The notes beneath the pieces were generated by a model. That model was not told the origin of the DNA. It was given only the letters and a program-made list of their open reading frames with translations, and made no database searches. Shown here one piece after another: positions 24,164 through 32,357 of a DNA stretch of 64,000 nt; the stretch's first letter is position 1; each line of letters starts with the position of its first letter. This stretch comes from Axinella damicornis (Eukaryota > Porifera > Demospongiae > Axinellida > Axinellidae): contig OZ007515.1 in NCBI GenBank assembly GCA_963931865.1, forward strand, positions 11,915,663 to 11,979,662. The letters are read 5' to 3'. Both the position numbers and the translations under genes were made by a program.

Positions 24164-27100
24164 CATGTGTGCATGTGTGTGTGTGAGGGTGTGGGCCTTG
24201 TCTGTATGTGAAGAAGATTCACTTGACTGTATGGTGGTATCCTGTTTGCAGGTGTCCCTGGTCTCCCTGATGGAGCGGCTGGAGAAGACCAACCCCTTCT
24301 TTGTCAGATGTATCAAATCCAACAGTCGCAAGGTACTTTACAAAATTAATGTACTAACCTTCTTCCCAGACCTGAGGCTGTGAATTACTGTACCAAAATG
24401 CCTCTACACTGAAAACCGGGCAAGGCTACACATGGATCTTGGTCTTGCATCTTCCTTGTTCCCTAGTGGACGAGTTGCAATTGACAATAACGCCACCCAA
24501 TGTGGTACTAAGTGAGGATGAAATTTGAATCACGTGGGTACCACATTGGGTGGCATTATTGTCAACTCGTCCACTAGGGAACAAGGAAGATGCAAGACCA
24601 AGACAATGCACCATGCGGGAGGACACACAGAGCTAGCAAAGCTTCCAGTAGCATCACCGTGACACCGTCTCACTTGCAAAATCCTCTCCAAGGCTTGAGA
24701 TTGAAAGCTTGAATATGAGGCGAACGATCAGCATTCCACGCCATCTTTACCTTTGATGTGACATCACGGTGACACAGTCCTGTCAAATATAATCTTGGTA
24801 CAGGCTTAGCCTCGTTCCCAGGCCATGTGGGAGTCTCGTTCCCAGGCCATCGCCCAGCTTTTCGTCGCTTACTTGTTCACGTGTGAGAGAGCCTGGGAAC
24901 GAGGCTAGTACAGGCTACCAAATCGGTATCCATGAGAGAACATTGTGGTGTAGCTAGGTGGTGGGAATAGTCCAAGAGAGACTAGCTACCAGTGAAAATG
25001 TATATTGCATTTCAAACTCCGTTGGTTTGGTCTCCCTCACAGGCTCCTTGTCAGTTTGATGATGAATTAGTGTTGCGTCAACTGCGCTACACTGGCATGG
25101 TGGAAACGGTTAAGATCAGGAAGGCTGGCTACTCTGTCAGAATGACATTTGAGGTTTGTTTGCCTACTCACTGTACAGGAGGTATAATGTGGTCAGCATA
25201 CACTGTACACTGTACTCACTGTACAGGTATGGTCAGCATACACTGTACTCACTGTACAGGAGGTATAATACGGCAACGTGTGATGAGGGCATGTAGCTGC
25301 ACCCTTGTATAGCTTATACTGAAACCTAGCCTCGTACCCAGTCCCATGCCCAGCTTTCCATTGCTTGCAGTACGGTAAAGCGGGGAGGGCCTGGTACATT
25401 TCCTCACGTGAGCATGATGTAATCGAAAAATGGCAAAATTTTCAGAACGAAGACGCTACGTTTTGCGTGTTATTCAGCCATCTACATGTTCAACGCTCGG
25501 TGAGTATGACAGTCGCCCCCCACTAGCTAGATATGTGTGGTGTGTTACCTGGTACCTTCGCTCTTCTTGCTGTTCTGAGACCCACTACGCCCACGTTAAA
25601 CTTCCAGTCTTTCTACCCTTTTCTACCCTTGACGTCACTCACGTGAGGAAATGTACCAGGCCCTCCCCGCTTTACCGTACTGCAAGCGACGAAAAGCTGG
25701 GCGTGGGACTGGGAACATGGCTAACTGAAACCATCCAGCTACCTCACTACAATAAGGACTGACCTACGTACCACATTGTGTTAATAAAGACACCTGGCCT
25801 ACGACTAAAGACAGCTGAAATACATCACTGTGTTAAAAACAGCTGGCCTACGCCTAAAGATGGCTCACTATTTAAAACAGCTGGTCTACGCCTAAAGATT
25901 GTCTCACTGTGTTAAAAACAGCTGGTCTACGACTGAGACAGCTGATATACCTCAGCTGAGCTACAACTAAAGACAGCTGACTTACCACACTGCATTAAAG
26001 ACAGCTGATTTACCACACTGCATTAAAGACAGCTGACTTACCACACTGCATTAAAGACAGCTGATTTACCACACTGCATTAAAGACAGCTGATTTACCAC
26101 ACTGCATTAAAGACAGCTGATTACCACACTGCATTAAGACAGCTGATTTACCTCACTGCATTAAAGACAGCTGATTTACCACACTGCATTAACCGTTTAC
26201 CAGCTAGTGATGCCTTAAGGTGTCATGAGACTTTCAGCTTCATGATGTCACATCCGGCAATGTCCTTGAGAGATAGGCTCTGCGCCAGCAGAGAGGGCGG
26301 GGCGGGGGGAGGTGGGTGGGTGCACCCGAAGGGTGCAAACAGCATGGCCGTGTCTGGGCTCTGCGATAGAAAGGTCTTGGTCGGCACTGGGAGGGCCATT
26401 TCCGCCGTTTTTGGCATAAATGGACTTAGAAAGTAGCTGTCTTGCCTTGTAGGGCCTCCATTTCCAGCATACATCGCCCGTTTTTCAGCTACAGCAGGTT
26501 GGCATTTCTCGGGAGGCTTGATTGCAAGCCCGTTAATTGGTGGGTGTGGTTAAGTCACGTATATGCTCAGTATAGCTGAAATTACCTGTGTGAGCAGTTT
26601 CGAGCCCAGCAATGCCAGGGAACAGAAATTAGGGTATGTTGAAGTGTTCTATAGACTGAAAATGACCTAGAGAAAGAATTTGGCCCCGAAAGAGTTAAAG
26701 ACAGCTGATTTACCACACTGCATTAAGACAGCTGATTTACCACACTGCATTAAGACAGCTGCACTGCATTAAAGACAGCTGACTTACCACACTGCATTAA
26801 AGACAGCTGACTTACCACACTGCATTAAAGACAGCTGACTTACCTCACTGCATTAAAGACAGCTGACCTATTAGCTCATCAGGAAAACATCTGTTCACAC
26901 TGACAGTGGACGAATATCCCAGTATGCCAACCTCCTCATCTGCAGGACTTCTATGACCGGTACCAGTTTCTGATGGGCCCGTGTAGCACAGACCTTGCCT
27001 CTCAGGTCCGGAAATTCATGAAGGGACTTGGTTTCAACACCGAGGACTTCCAGACCGGGAGAACTAAGGTACAGCCTGAGATACGTAGTGCTTGTAGTAC

Positions 27101-27981
27101 TGCAGATCACTACATGGATCTAGTGGCAGCAACTGTTTTATACAGTTACAGTGTGCACAGTATGTTCTCATGTGTGTACTGATTGTACATGTAGCAATCC
27201 ATGCAACACAGTTAATAGCCTCACTCACTTCCTGCTCCGATATGAGTCAAATGATCCGGACCGACTCTTATCCGAAATCATTGTTGCTGCCTGCTGAGAC
27301 CACTTCAGATCACTTTGTATCACTTTAGATCACTTCAGATCACTTTAGATCACTTCAGATCACTTTAGATCACTTCAGATCACTTTAGGTCACTTCAGAT
27401 CACTTTAGATCACTTTAGATCACTTCAGATCACTTTAGATCACTTCAGATCACTTTAGATCACTTCAGATCACTTTAGATCACTTCAGATCACTTTGTAT
27501 CACTTCAGATCACTTTAGATCACTTCAGATCACTTTAGATCACTTCAGATCACTTTGTATCACTTCAGATTACTTTAGATCACTTCAGATCACTTTGTAT
27601 CACTTCAGATCACTTTGTATCACTTCAGATCACTTTGTATCACTTCGGATCACTTGGAATCACTTTAGATCACTTGAGAGCATTTGAAATAGTTTTGCAT
27701 CACTATAGTTATCACTTGGGACCACTGAGTTCATTCAGGAACAATATGGAGATTGTTGAAGATTGTTTGGTCGTTGCTTGAGATCGTTTGTTGATCACCT
27801 ATCCCCAGGTGTTCATGCGGGATGCTCAGAAGCAGGCATTGCAAGAGGAACTGAGGGACAAGGTCCTGGCCAAGATCATCATGATCCAGCGGTGGGTGAG
27901 GGCGAAGATGATGAGGTGCCGCCTGCTGCACATGAGGAGGAGTGCGGTAGTGATCCAGGTGAGGGTGTGTGGGTGTGTGAT

Positions 27982-28015
<34 letters not shown>

Positions 28016-29151
28016 TAGGGTATTGAGATACTGCATGAAAGGAAATGTATGAATATATGTATGCATCCAGCAAGGGAGAGGAGGAGAGATGTAGTCTCTC
28101 ACAAAACACATTCCTCGGTGCCTCTCTCCCTGACACCCTACAGGCTGCTGTTCGGGGCTGGTTGGCAAGGAGATTGGTCAAGGTTCTTCGCAAGAGGGTC
28201 TGCAATGCTGTGCTGATCCAGTCCTTCTGGCGGAGCTATGTCGCCCGGAAGAGACTAATCCTTCTGAAGCAGGCAGCCATCATCCTCCAGGCTCATTGGA
28301 AGGGGAGAGCAGCCAGGAAGAAGTATGCATGTATATCCAGTGCCTAAGATATTGAATGAGCTATATAGTGACCTGCGTGATTTCAGGTCACTAATAAGGT
28401 CAAGGGTTATATTTTAGCCGCTTGCGTTCTTATACTGCACTCTTTGGTAGGTAAGACTTGTTCTGCGTAATGTAACCTTACTGCACTCAGAGAAGGCACC
28501 CACTATGTTGTCTGGCTTTTGTGTGGCTTTTGTCTTTCTGTTGGCCGCCATCACTCACTTTGACAGTACTTGATATCATGTACTCTCAGTTTTGTTCCAA
28601 TGTTTCTCCAGAGTTGTGAGACAAAGCTGGGAGGGAAAGCCTGAATGTGAGACTAATTACTTGTTTCTTGCCTCCTTGCGATCAAACAAGAATGGCCATG
28701 ACACATGTAATAGCGTCATCATCTGGACTACCCTGAGTACTATATACATGTAGCTATACATTATCATCTGGATAACATGTTGGATCAACTGTTACCATTT
28801 GCTGGTATCCTTGCAGGTATGTAGTTATTCTTGCAGACCACAAGAGAAGACTGAGAGAGGAAGAAGAGCGGAAGGAGAGAGAGAAGAGGGAGAGAGAAGA
28901 GAGGGAGAGGGAGGAGAGGGAGCAGAGAGAGAGGAAGGAGAGGGAGGAGAGAGAAAGAAAAGAGAGGGAGGAGAGGGAGAGGGAGGAGAGGGAGAGGGAG
29001 GAGATGGAGCGGAAGGAGAGGGAGAGGAAGGAGAGGGAAGAGAGAGAAAGAAAAGAGAGGGAGGAGAAGGAGAGGGAGGAGAGAGAAGAATGCGAGCGAA
29101 GAGAGAGAGCTGAAACCCTCAAGAGAGAAGAAGAAAGAAGGATAGCAGAAG
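14103..29151 (+). CDS. Class IX unconventional myosin heavy chain, 25 exons, 3' end not seen
   Basis: Exons: 14103-14637, 14873-15102, 15553-15647, 16427-16489, 17107-17206, 17358-17452, 17677-17731, 17880-17948, 18329-18421, 18700-18768, 19035-19079, 20646-20780, 21028-21149, 21398-21545, 21763-21923, 22079-22183, 22665-22931, 23211-23568, 23885-23986, 24252-24332, 25043-25153, 26946-27068, 27809-27958, 28144-28322, 28817-29151. All junctions are GT-AG and phases agree, giving 1275 codons. Order: N-terminal RA-like domain, motor (P-loop GESGAGKT 213-220, switch [10 protein letters not shown] 265-273, switch II DIFGFE 491-496), long loop-2 insert (about 672-949), four IQ motifs, E/R/K helix. 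RA domain plus loop-2 insert define class IX, single-headed actin motors whose tail normally carries C1 and RhoGAP domains. The start ATG has A at -3 and G at +4. The last exon ends in phase 1 at GTACGT; the tail exons are not visible before the collagen array. Confidence 0.9.
14729..14792. repeat. Inverted repeat, 16-bp arms, in myosin intron 1
   Basis: GCCACAATAATACCAG and its exact reverse complement are separated by 32 nt. A small foldback element is the likely source. Confidence 0.6.
16544..17105 (+). repeat. (CCCT)n tract ending at a myosin 3' splice site
   Basis: About 560 bp of CCCT units with occasional CCAT and CTCT, ending in CCCAG directly before the exon at 17107. It supplies an extreme polypyrimidine tract. 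Long Pro/Ser/Leu or Arg/Glu/Gly frames here are artefacts. Confidence 0.95.
17750..17806. repeat. Dispersed palindromic element, single copy
   Basis: TAGCCTCGTTCCCAGGCC faces GGCCTGGGAACGAGGCC across about 22 nt, inside a myosin intron. Same family as 8977-9245. Confidence 0.75.
17999..18212 (+). repeat. 25-bp minisatellite in a myosin intron
   Basis: About eight copies of a 25-bp unit with core GACTGGCCTGCAGCTGT, varying at two or three positions. It lies between the exons ending at 17948 and starting at 18329. Confidence 0.9.
18573..18600 (+). repeat. 28-nt C homopolymer
   Basis: C run inside a CT-rich intron segment (about 18490-18699) that leads into the acceptor CTAG before the exon at 18700. 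Confidence 0.9.
18804..18853. repeat. Dispersed palindromic element, single copy
   Basis: TAGCCTCGTTCCCAGGC, a centre GGCGCAAGGGGGA, then GCCTGGGAATGACGCTA, in a myosin intron. Confidence 0.75.
20370..20475. repeat. Longer palindromic element with AGCTTTTG core
   Basis: CCTCATTCCCGGCC and GCCCAGCTTTTGCAGTACTG face CAAAAGCTGGGCGTGGAGGC. It shares its inner arm (GCCCAGCTTTT, TGCAGTAC) with the larger elements at 24806-24908 and 25326-25726, linking short and long members of one family. Confidence 0.6.
20885..21017 (+). repeat. (CA)n microsatellite before a myosin 3' splice site
   Basis: CACA repeat with TC and TG interruptions, ending close to the acceptor CTCACAG before the exon at 21028. 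Confidence 0.95.
21620..21762 (+). repeat. (CCCT)n tract ending at a myosin 3' splice site
   Basis: About 130 bp of CTCC units running into TCTTCCAG directly before the exon at 21763. Confidence 0.95.
22079..23986 (+). other. Myosin IX loop-2 insert exons
   Basis: Four exons (residues about 672-949) replace the short loop 2 of ordinary myosins. The insert is rich in Ser, Pro, Lys and Arg, for example [10 protein letters not shown] and [13 protein letters not shown]. It returns to conserved sequence at SGQFQ followed by [20 protein letters not shown]. In vertebrate MYO9 the basic loop-2 insert tethers the single head to actin; the same role is inferred here. Confidence 0.8.
23744..23879 (+). 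repeat. 21-bp minisatellite before a myosin 3' splice site
   Basis: Six to seven copies of a 21-bp unit with core CACACTCATGCACGGCAA, ending at CTCACAG before the exon at 23885. Confidence 0.9.
23992..24170 (+). repeat. (TGTC)n and (GT)n microsatellites just after a myosin 5' splice site
   Basis: The donor at 23987 is followed within a few bases by a CTGT repeat and then by about 80 bp of pure GT (24072-24152) with a GCGC-rich end. Confidence 0.95.
24438..24602. mobile_element. MITE-like foldback, arms about 65-70 bp
   Basis: Arm starting CTTGGTCTTGCATCTTCC and reaching CCAATGTGGTAC is mirrored after a loop of about 28 nt by GTACCACATTGGGTGGC running to GATGCAAGACCAAG. The arms are near-perfect. 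It sits in the myosin intron between 24332 and 25043. Confidence 0.8.
24806..24908. mobile_element. Palindromic element, longer variant
   Basis: TTAGCCTCGTTCCCAGGCC, a second CTCGTTCCCAGGCC, GCCCAGCTTTTCGTCGCTTA, then GCCTGGGAACGAGGCTAG. Same family as 8977-9245 and 25326-25726. Confidence 0.65.
25326..25726. mobile_element. 400-bp element with 85-bp terminal inverted repeats
   Basis: The left end CTAGCCTCGTACCCAGTCCC through GCAGTACGGTAAAGCGGGGA to TTTCCTCACGTGAG is mirrored at 25640-25726 with few mismatches. The termini are the TAGCCTCGTTCCCAG motif of the short palindromes, so the short copies are probably internally deleted derivatives. No transposase frame is evident. Confidence 0.75.
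25770..26875 (+). repeat. Minisatellite with unit TTACCACACTGCATTAAAGACAGCTGA-like, split by an insertion
   Basis: Degenerate units of about 27 bp built around CTGCATTAAAGACAGCTGA run from about 25770 to 26192 and resume at 26695-26875. The interruption is the TTAA-flanked element at 26193-26694. The array is in the myosin intron 25154-26945. Confidence 0.85.
26193..26694. mobile_element. TTAA-flanked non-autonomous element (piggyBac-like), 502 bp
   Basis: Inserted into the TTAA of a minisatellite unit: CTGCA-TTAA-element-TTAA-AGACAG, while neighbouring units read CTGCATTAAAGACAG. Its interior (GGCAATGTCCTTGAGAGATA, GCTCTGCGCCAGCAGAGAGG) matches 56072-56562 in reverse orientation. No transposase is encoded. 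Confidence 0.8.
27296..27680 (+). repeat. 20-bp minisatellite (CACTTCAGATCACTTTAGAT)
   Basis: About 18-19 copies of a 20-bp unit that is itself a dimer of CACTTYAGAT. Some units carry TGTAT in place of TAGAT. It lies in the myosin intron before the exon at 27809. Confidence 0.95.
27809..29151 (+). other. Myosin IX neck: four IQ motifs and charged E/R/K helix
   Basis: IQ cores: [44 protein letters not shown] and [15 protein letters not shown] (residues about 1077-1165), predicted calmodulin or light-chain sites. The final exon (28817-29151) encodes about 110 residues composed almost only of E, R and K. That composition suggests a stable single alpha helix acting as a lever extension, or a coiled coil. 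The DNA of this exon is a purine-rich near-repeat and may vary in length. Confidence 0.85.
27984..28014 (+). repeat. 31-nt G homopolymer after a myosin 5' splice site
   Basis: The donor at 27959 (GTGAGGGTGTGTGGG) leads into a T-TTGG-G run of 31 G within 25 nt. On the RNA this would be a G run beside the 5' splice site. Confidence 0.9.
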
Positions 29152-31219
29152 GTACGTAACACATGACAGTCAGGTGAACATAGGGCCAGTTATACTCCTG
29201 GTATGGGAGAAGATGGTCCACTTTAATCTCACAGCTGACGCACGTTTGCGGAACCATTTCCATCACTGCGCCACAAGCGAAGCTCCGGAAGACCTAAATG
29301 CCGCTCCAGAGGGCTAAGCGAAGCTCTGGAGACTCCGGAAGTGAAGCTGCACCGTTCTTCTGAAACTTACGCATGTACGTACAAAGCCAGTGCTCTTCAG
29401 AATCCTTCCGCTTCTTTGGAAGACGCTTCCCGATTCTTAGAAGAAGCCTTCCAATTTGCTCCACCAAAAATACACGTCGGAAAAGCGTTCTGAATGTTGG
29501 CATTAACTTTAATACGCGTACTGTAAATCTCACAGCTCTCAGGAATACGTACCACAAAGATTCTGACGACACTCCATCATGTACTGACACTTTCGTGCAA
29601 TGAAACTCACCTTGATGGTGGAGATGGGCTCACCTCGATGATGGAGATGGGAACGATTTTGCCTCTGTTGGCTGCCATTGCTTGCTTCGAACGTCATTGG
29701 CAGTACGTGATGTAATGATAATGTGTGTGTTAAATTTGACCAAGGCATGACCTATCGTAGCCTACATATCCCCAAGGTGAGAGTAAGGCCTGTGGCATCA
29801 TTCTGAGTTTACCCTACCAGTGCATTGTTATAAGTTACTTCTGGGTTCACTAAACACTTGGTCTATGTTATATCAGGGTGTTGAGTAATATGCACTCGTT
29901 CCTCTGTGCTGATATGAACTCCTATGCATGGATACGTACGAGTGTTGTGGATATGTTCGAATAAGCTGCTGTTATAGTGATTGCGTGTAAATATGTGAGT
30001 TTACTGGTGAATAAGCATCTGTAGTCATGGAGTAACTTACTCATTTGCTGTTTGACGCAGCAGGAAAATTTTGTAAATCATAAACAAACCCATTCTAATT
30101 AAATTTTGCCATTTTAACTTCACAACATGGGTCACGACCTATGACCACACCCCCTATACTTCACTGGAAGCGAGGCTACCACCAGTGGACAGCTTGTGCA
30201 TTAATTGCCATGAAGCAAACCATATTTGGTGATCAGTGCCTGATGTTCACTCGAATATATGGTCCTCTTGACTGTGTGCACGATGATGTGCTCTGCAGCT
30301 GCTTGCACACATCATCGCACATAGTCGAGGTTGGTTACTTTCATCCTTGAAACTTCCATTACACCAATAACTGTGGTATTTGCCTTGGCAATAATCGCCA
30401 TTGGAAATCCTCAATATACAAGTACTAGGCTAACCATTTCCTTGCTAAGCTCTCTGATGGAATGAAATGGCTCCCCCTGTTAGTAAATTGGTTTTACTGA
30501 AGTCTCGCGGAAAAAACACCCAACGCCCCACGCCCCACGCCCCACTTTTGGGTCTAGAGACTATTTGCTACCGAGGACGATCTGGCCAAGTTTAGCCACT
30601 GTGCTCTAGGGACTACGCTGGCAGCAAACCACGGCTGTTGTGGAGAGTGGTAGATGGATGTTTTGTAACTGCATGATTGTGCACTCGTGTAAATTGCTAA
30701 TAATACGTATTATGAGTGCTGTTTCATGATTAACGTGGAAAACACTTTGGTGAACTTATGGTACACTGTTTATAGGCACACTATCAGGAGACTATATTAT
30801 ATACACTGAAGACACACCATAATGCCTTCATGCACAAACACAGCGGGTCTTGATTACAAACCTCTGATTGCAAACCTTGGAGTTGTAGCAAGCACACACA
30901 ATATTATTTCACCTCTTGGTGAAATAATATTATGTGTTAGGATTACTCTCATCATAGTCTTCAGGCCAAAGGCAGCATCCATGTTGCTATCAGCCATATA
31001 ATGCCCTTGGAGGTCTTATTCCCTTACCCTTGGGCCCTAGGACTCGTCACATGACCAGTGGAACATGAGATTCCATGTCTTTCAAGTTTTATGCATAAGT
31101 ATAGCGACCATGTCACAAGGTAAAGTCTCACTGCTTTGTATAAATTCACTGTACATATGTACGTAGTGTGTGTATAACCAAACCACAGTGTTTTTCACTA
31201 CTACCTCAATTGAAGTCCT
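29152..31219. other. Non-coding region between the last visible myosin exon and the collagen array
   Basis: No C1 or RhoGAP exon is recognisable on the plus strand. A segment at about 29560-29760 resembles one at 63455-63770 (CTCACCTTGRTGGTGGAGAT then GGCYGCCATTGCT). A perfect short palindrome lies at 30900-30931 (AATATTATTTCACC arms). A repeat also found at 58870 and 61820 covers about 30560-30650 (CAGCAAACCACGGCTGTTGT). Confidence 0.55.
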
Positions 31220-32252
31220 TTACTTTGTACAAACTGCACAAGTGAGTTCTTTTTGTGGGTTATAAGGTGGGCAAGCCATTCCATTGCAGTTAGCTTCAAC
31301 ATGATAGAACTGGGCACCATCAGTACTGGAAGCACTTCCTGGTATTGTGTCTGGGTTCTTGTCAACACACTCGTACATGGTGTTATGGTAGGAAGTGTGC
31401 TGTGACATGAGATAGCCAGAGTACTCCAGAGTCCATGTCGATGGACAACGAGTTTTAGCTGGGATCATTGTGACTGCTGCCCTCGTTGAAGCATAGCACA
31501 CAGCACAGGGAACATTGTGGTCAGTAACAGCTGAGAGTGGTCTACCTGAAGTCTGATACTCTGTTCCATACACATAGTTGTGACCTTGAACTCCAGGACT
31601 GTAGCGGAGGTAGTCTGGATTATTAGGCATGCAGAGGTAGTTGGCTGCTCCTCCCTTGTCACCATGCTGGGTTCCACCAGCCCTCCCTGCATACACCAGC
31701 TCAGTTCCTGAGACATTTGGGCAGCTAGTTTTCCCCCACCTTGTGTAGACCACTCCACCACTCCTAGGGCCAGGGGGACCTGCTACCCCCGGATCTCCCT
31801 TCTCTCCGGCTAGTCCTGTTGTCCCTGGCTCTCCCTTCTCTCCAACTGGTCCTGTTGTCCCCGAATCTCCCTTCTCTCCAGCTGGTCCTGTTGTCCCCGG
31901 ATCTCCCTTCTCTCCAACTGGTCCTGTTGTCCCTGGCTCTCCCTTGTCGCCCCTCACTCCATCCTTTCCATCTCGACCAGGGAGACCATCCCTCCCATCC
32001 CTTCCTCGCAGTATCTCAATGTATGGTAGAGAGCTTGTGTTGACACTGTCCACTCTGTTCCCTGTATCAGCACTCCTCTGTGGCCTGTGCAGAGCTCCAG
32101 CTGTACAATGGAAGATTAAAGCATGCAGCATAGTAATGACAGAGATTCATAACACAAGTAGTAGCAGTTAAAGTATACTTACCTTCCGGCAGCCCTTCAG
32201 CACAGGTTGTGAGGACCAAAGCACTTGCAATCACCACCTTTGCCAGTTGCAT
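31220..32252 (-). CDS. Short-chain collagen copy 1 (intact)
   Basis: Exon 1 is 32252-32183 and exon 2 is 32100-31220, with a phase-1 GT-AG intron of only 82 bp; 316 residues. Exon 1 encodes a signal peptide ([20 protein letters not shown]). Exon 2 gives [14 protein letters not shown], an NTSS N-glycosylation site, 27 Gly-X-Y triplets starting [16 protein letters not shown] and including VRGDKGE (an RGD), then a C-terminal domain of about 165 residues with ten cysteines, two in each CAVC motif. This layout matches the secreted short-chain (C4/spongin-type) collagens of sponges, presumed to trimerise in the extracellular matrix. Four copies of the 12-residue [16 protein letters not shown] module are present. 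Its variable loops read QHGDK and SQHTSYHN. The stop codon overlaps AGTAAA. Confidence 0.88.
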
Positions 32253-32349
32253 TCTTGTTGTTCCTGTACCAGTGCTGTGGAGTAGTTTGGTATGAGACAA
32301 CTACAACTCATGCAACTGTCAGAATGTCAGTGAGCAACCAGCGCAGAGG

Positions 32350-32357
32350 TTTTATAG
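32350..32357 (-). promoter_or_regulatory. TATA box of collagen copy 1
   Basis: CTATAAAA within GGCTATAAAACCTCTGCGC, 98 bp upstream of the ATG. The promoter and 5' leader are almost identical in copies 1-8. Confidence 0.7.

Noticed and set aside
14103..29151. Class I, V or VII myosin as alternatives
   Set aside because: The N-terminal RA-like domain and the very long basic loop-2 insert before PFFVRCIKS fit class IX; no SH3, MyTH4 or FERM segments are seen.
31465..31761. Frames overlapping collagen exon 2 in other frames and on the opposite strand (repeated in every copy)
   Set aside because: They recur because the collagen exon is duplicated; the collagen frame explains the conservation, with Gly-X-Y periodicity and cysteines.
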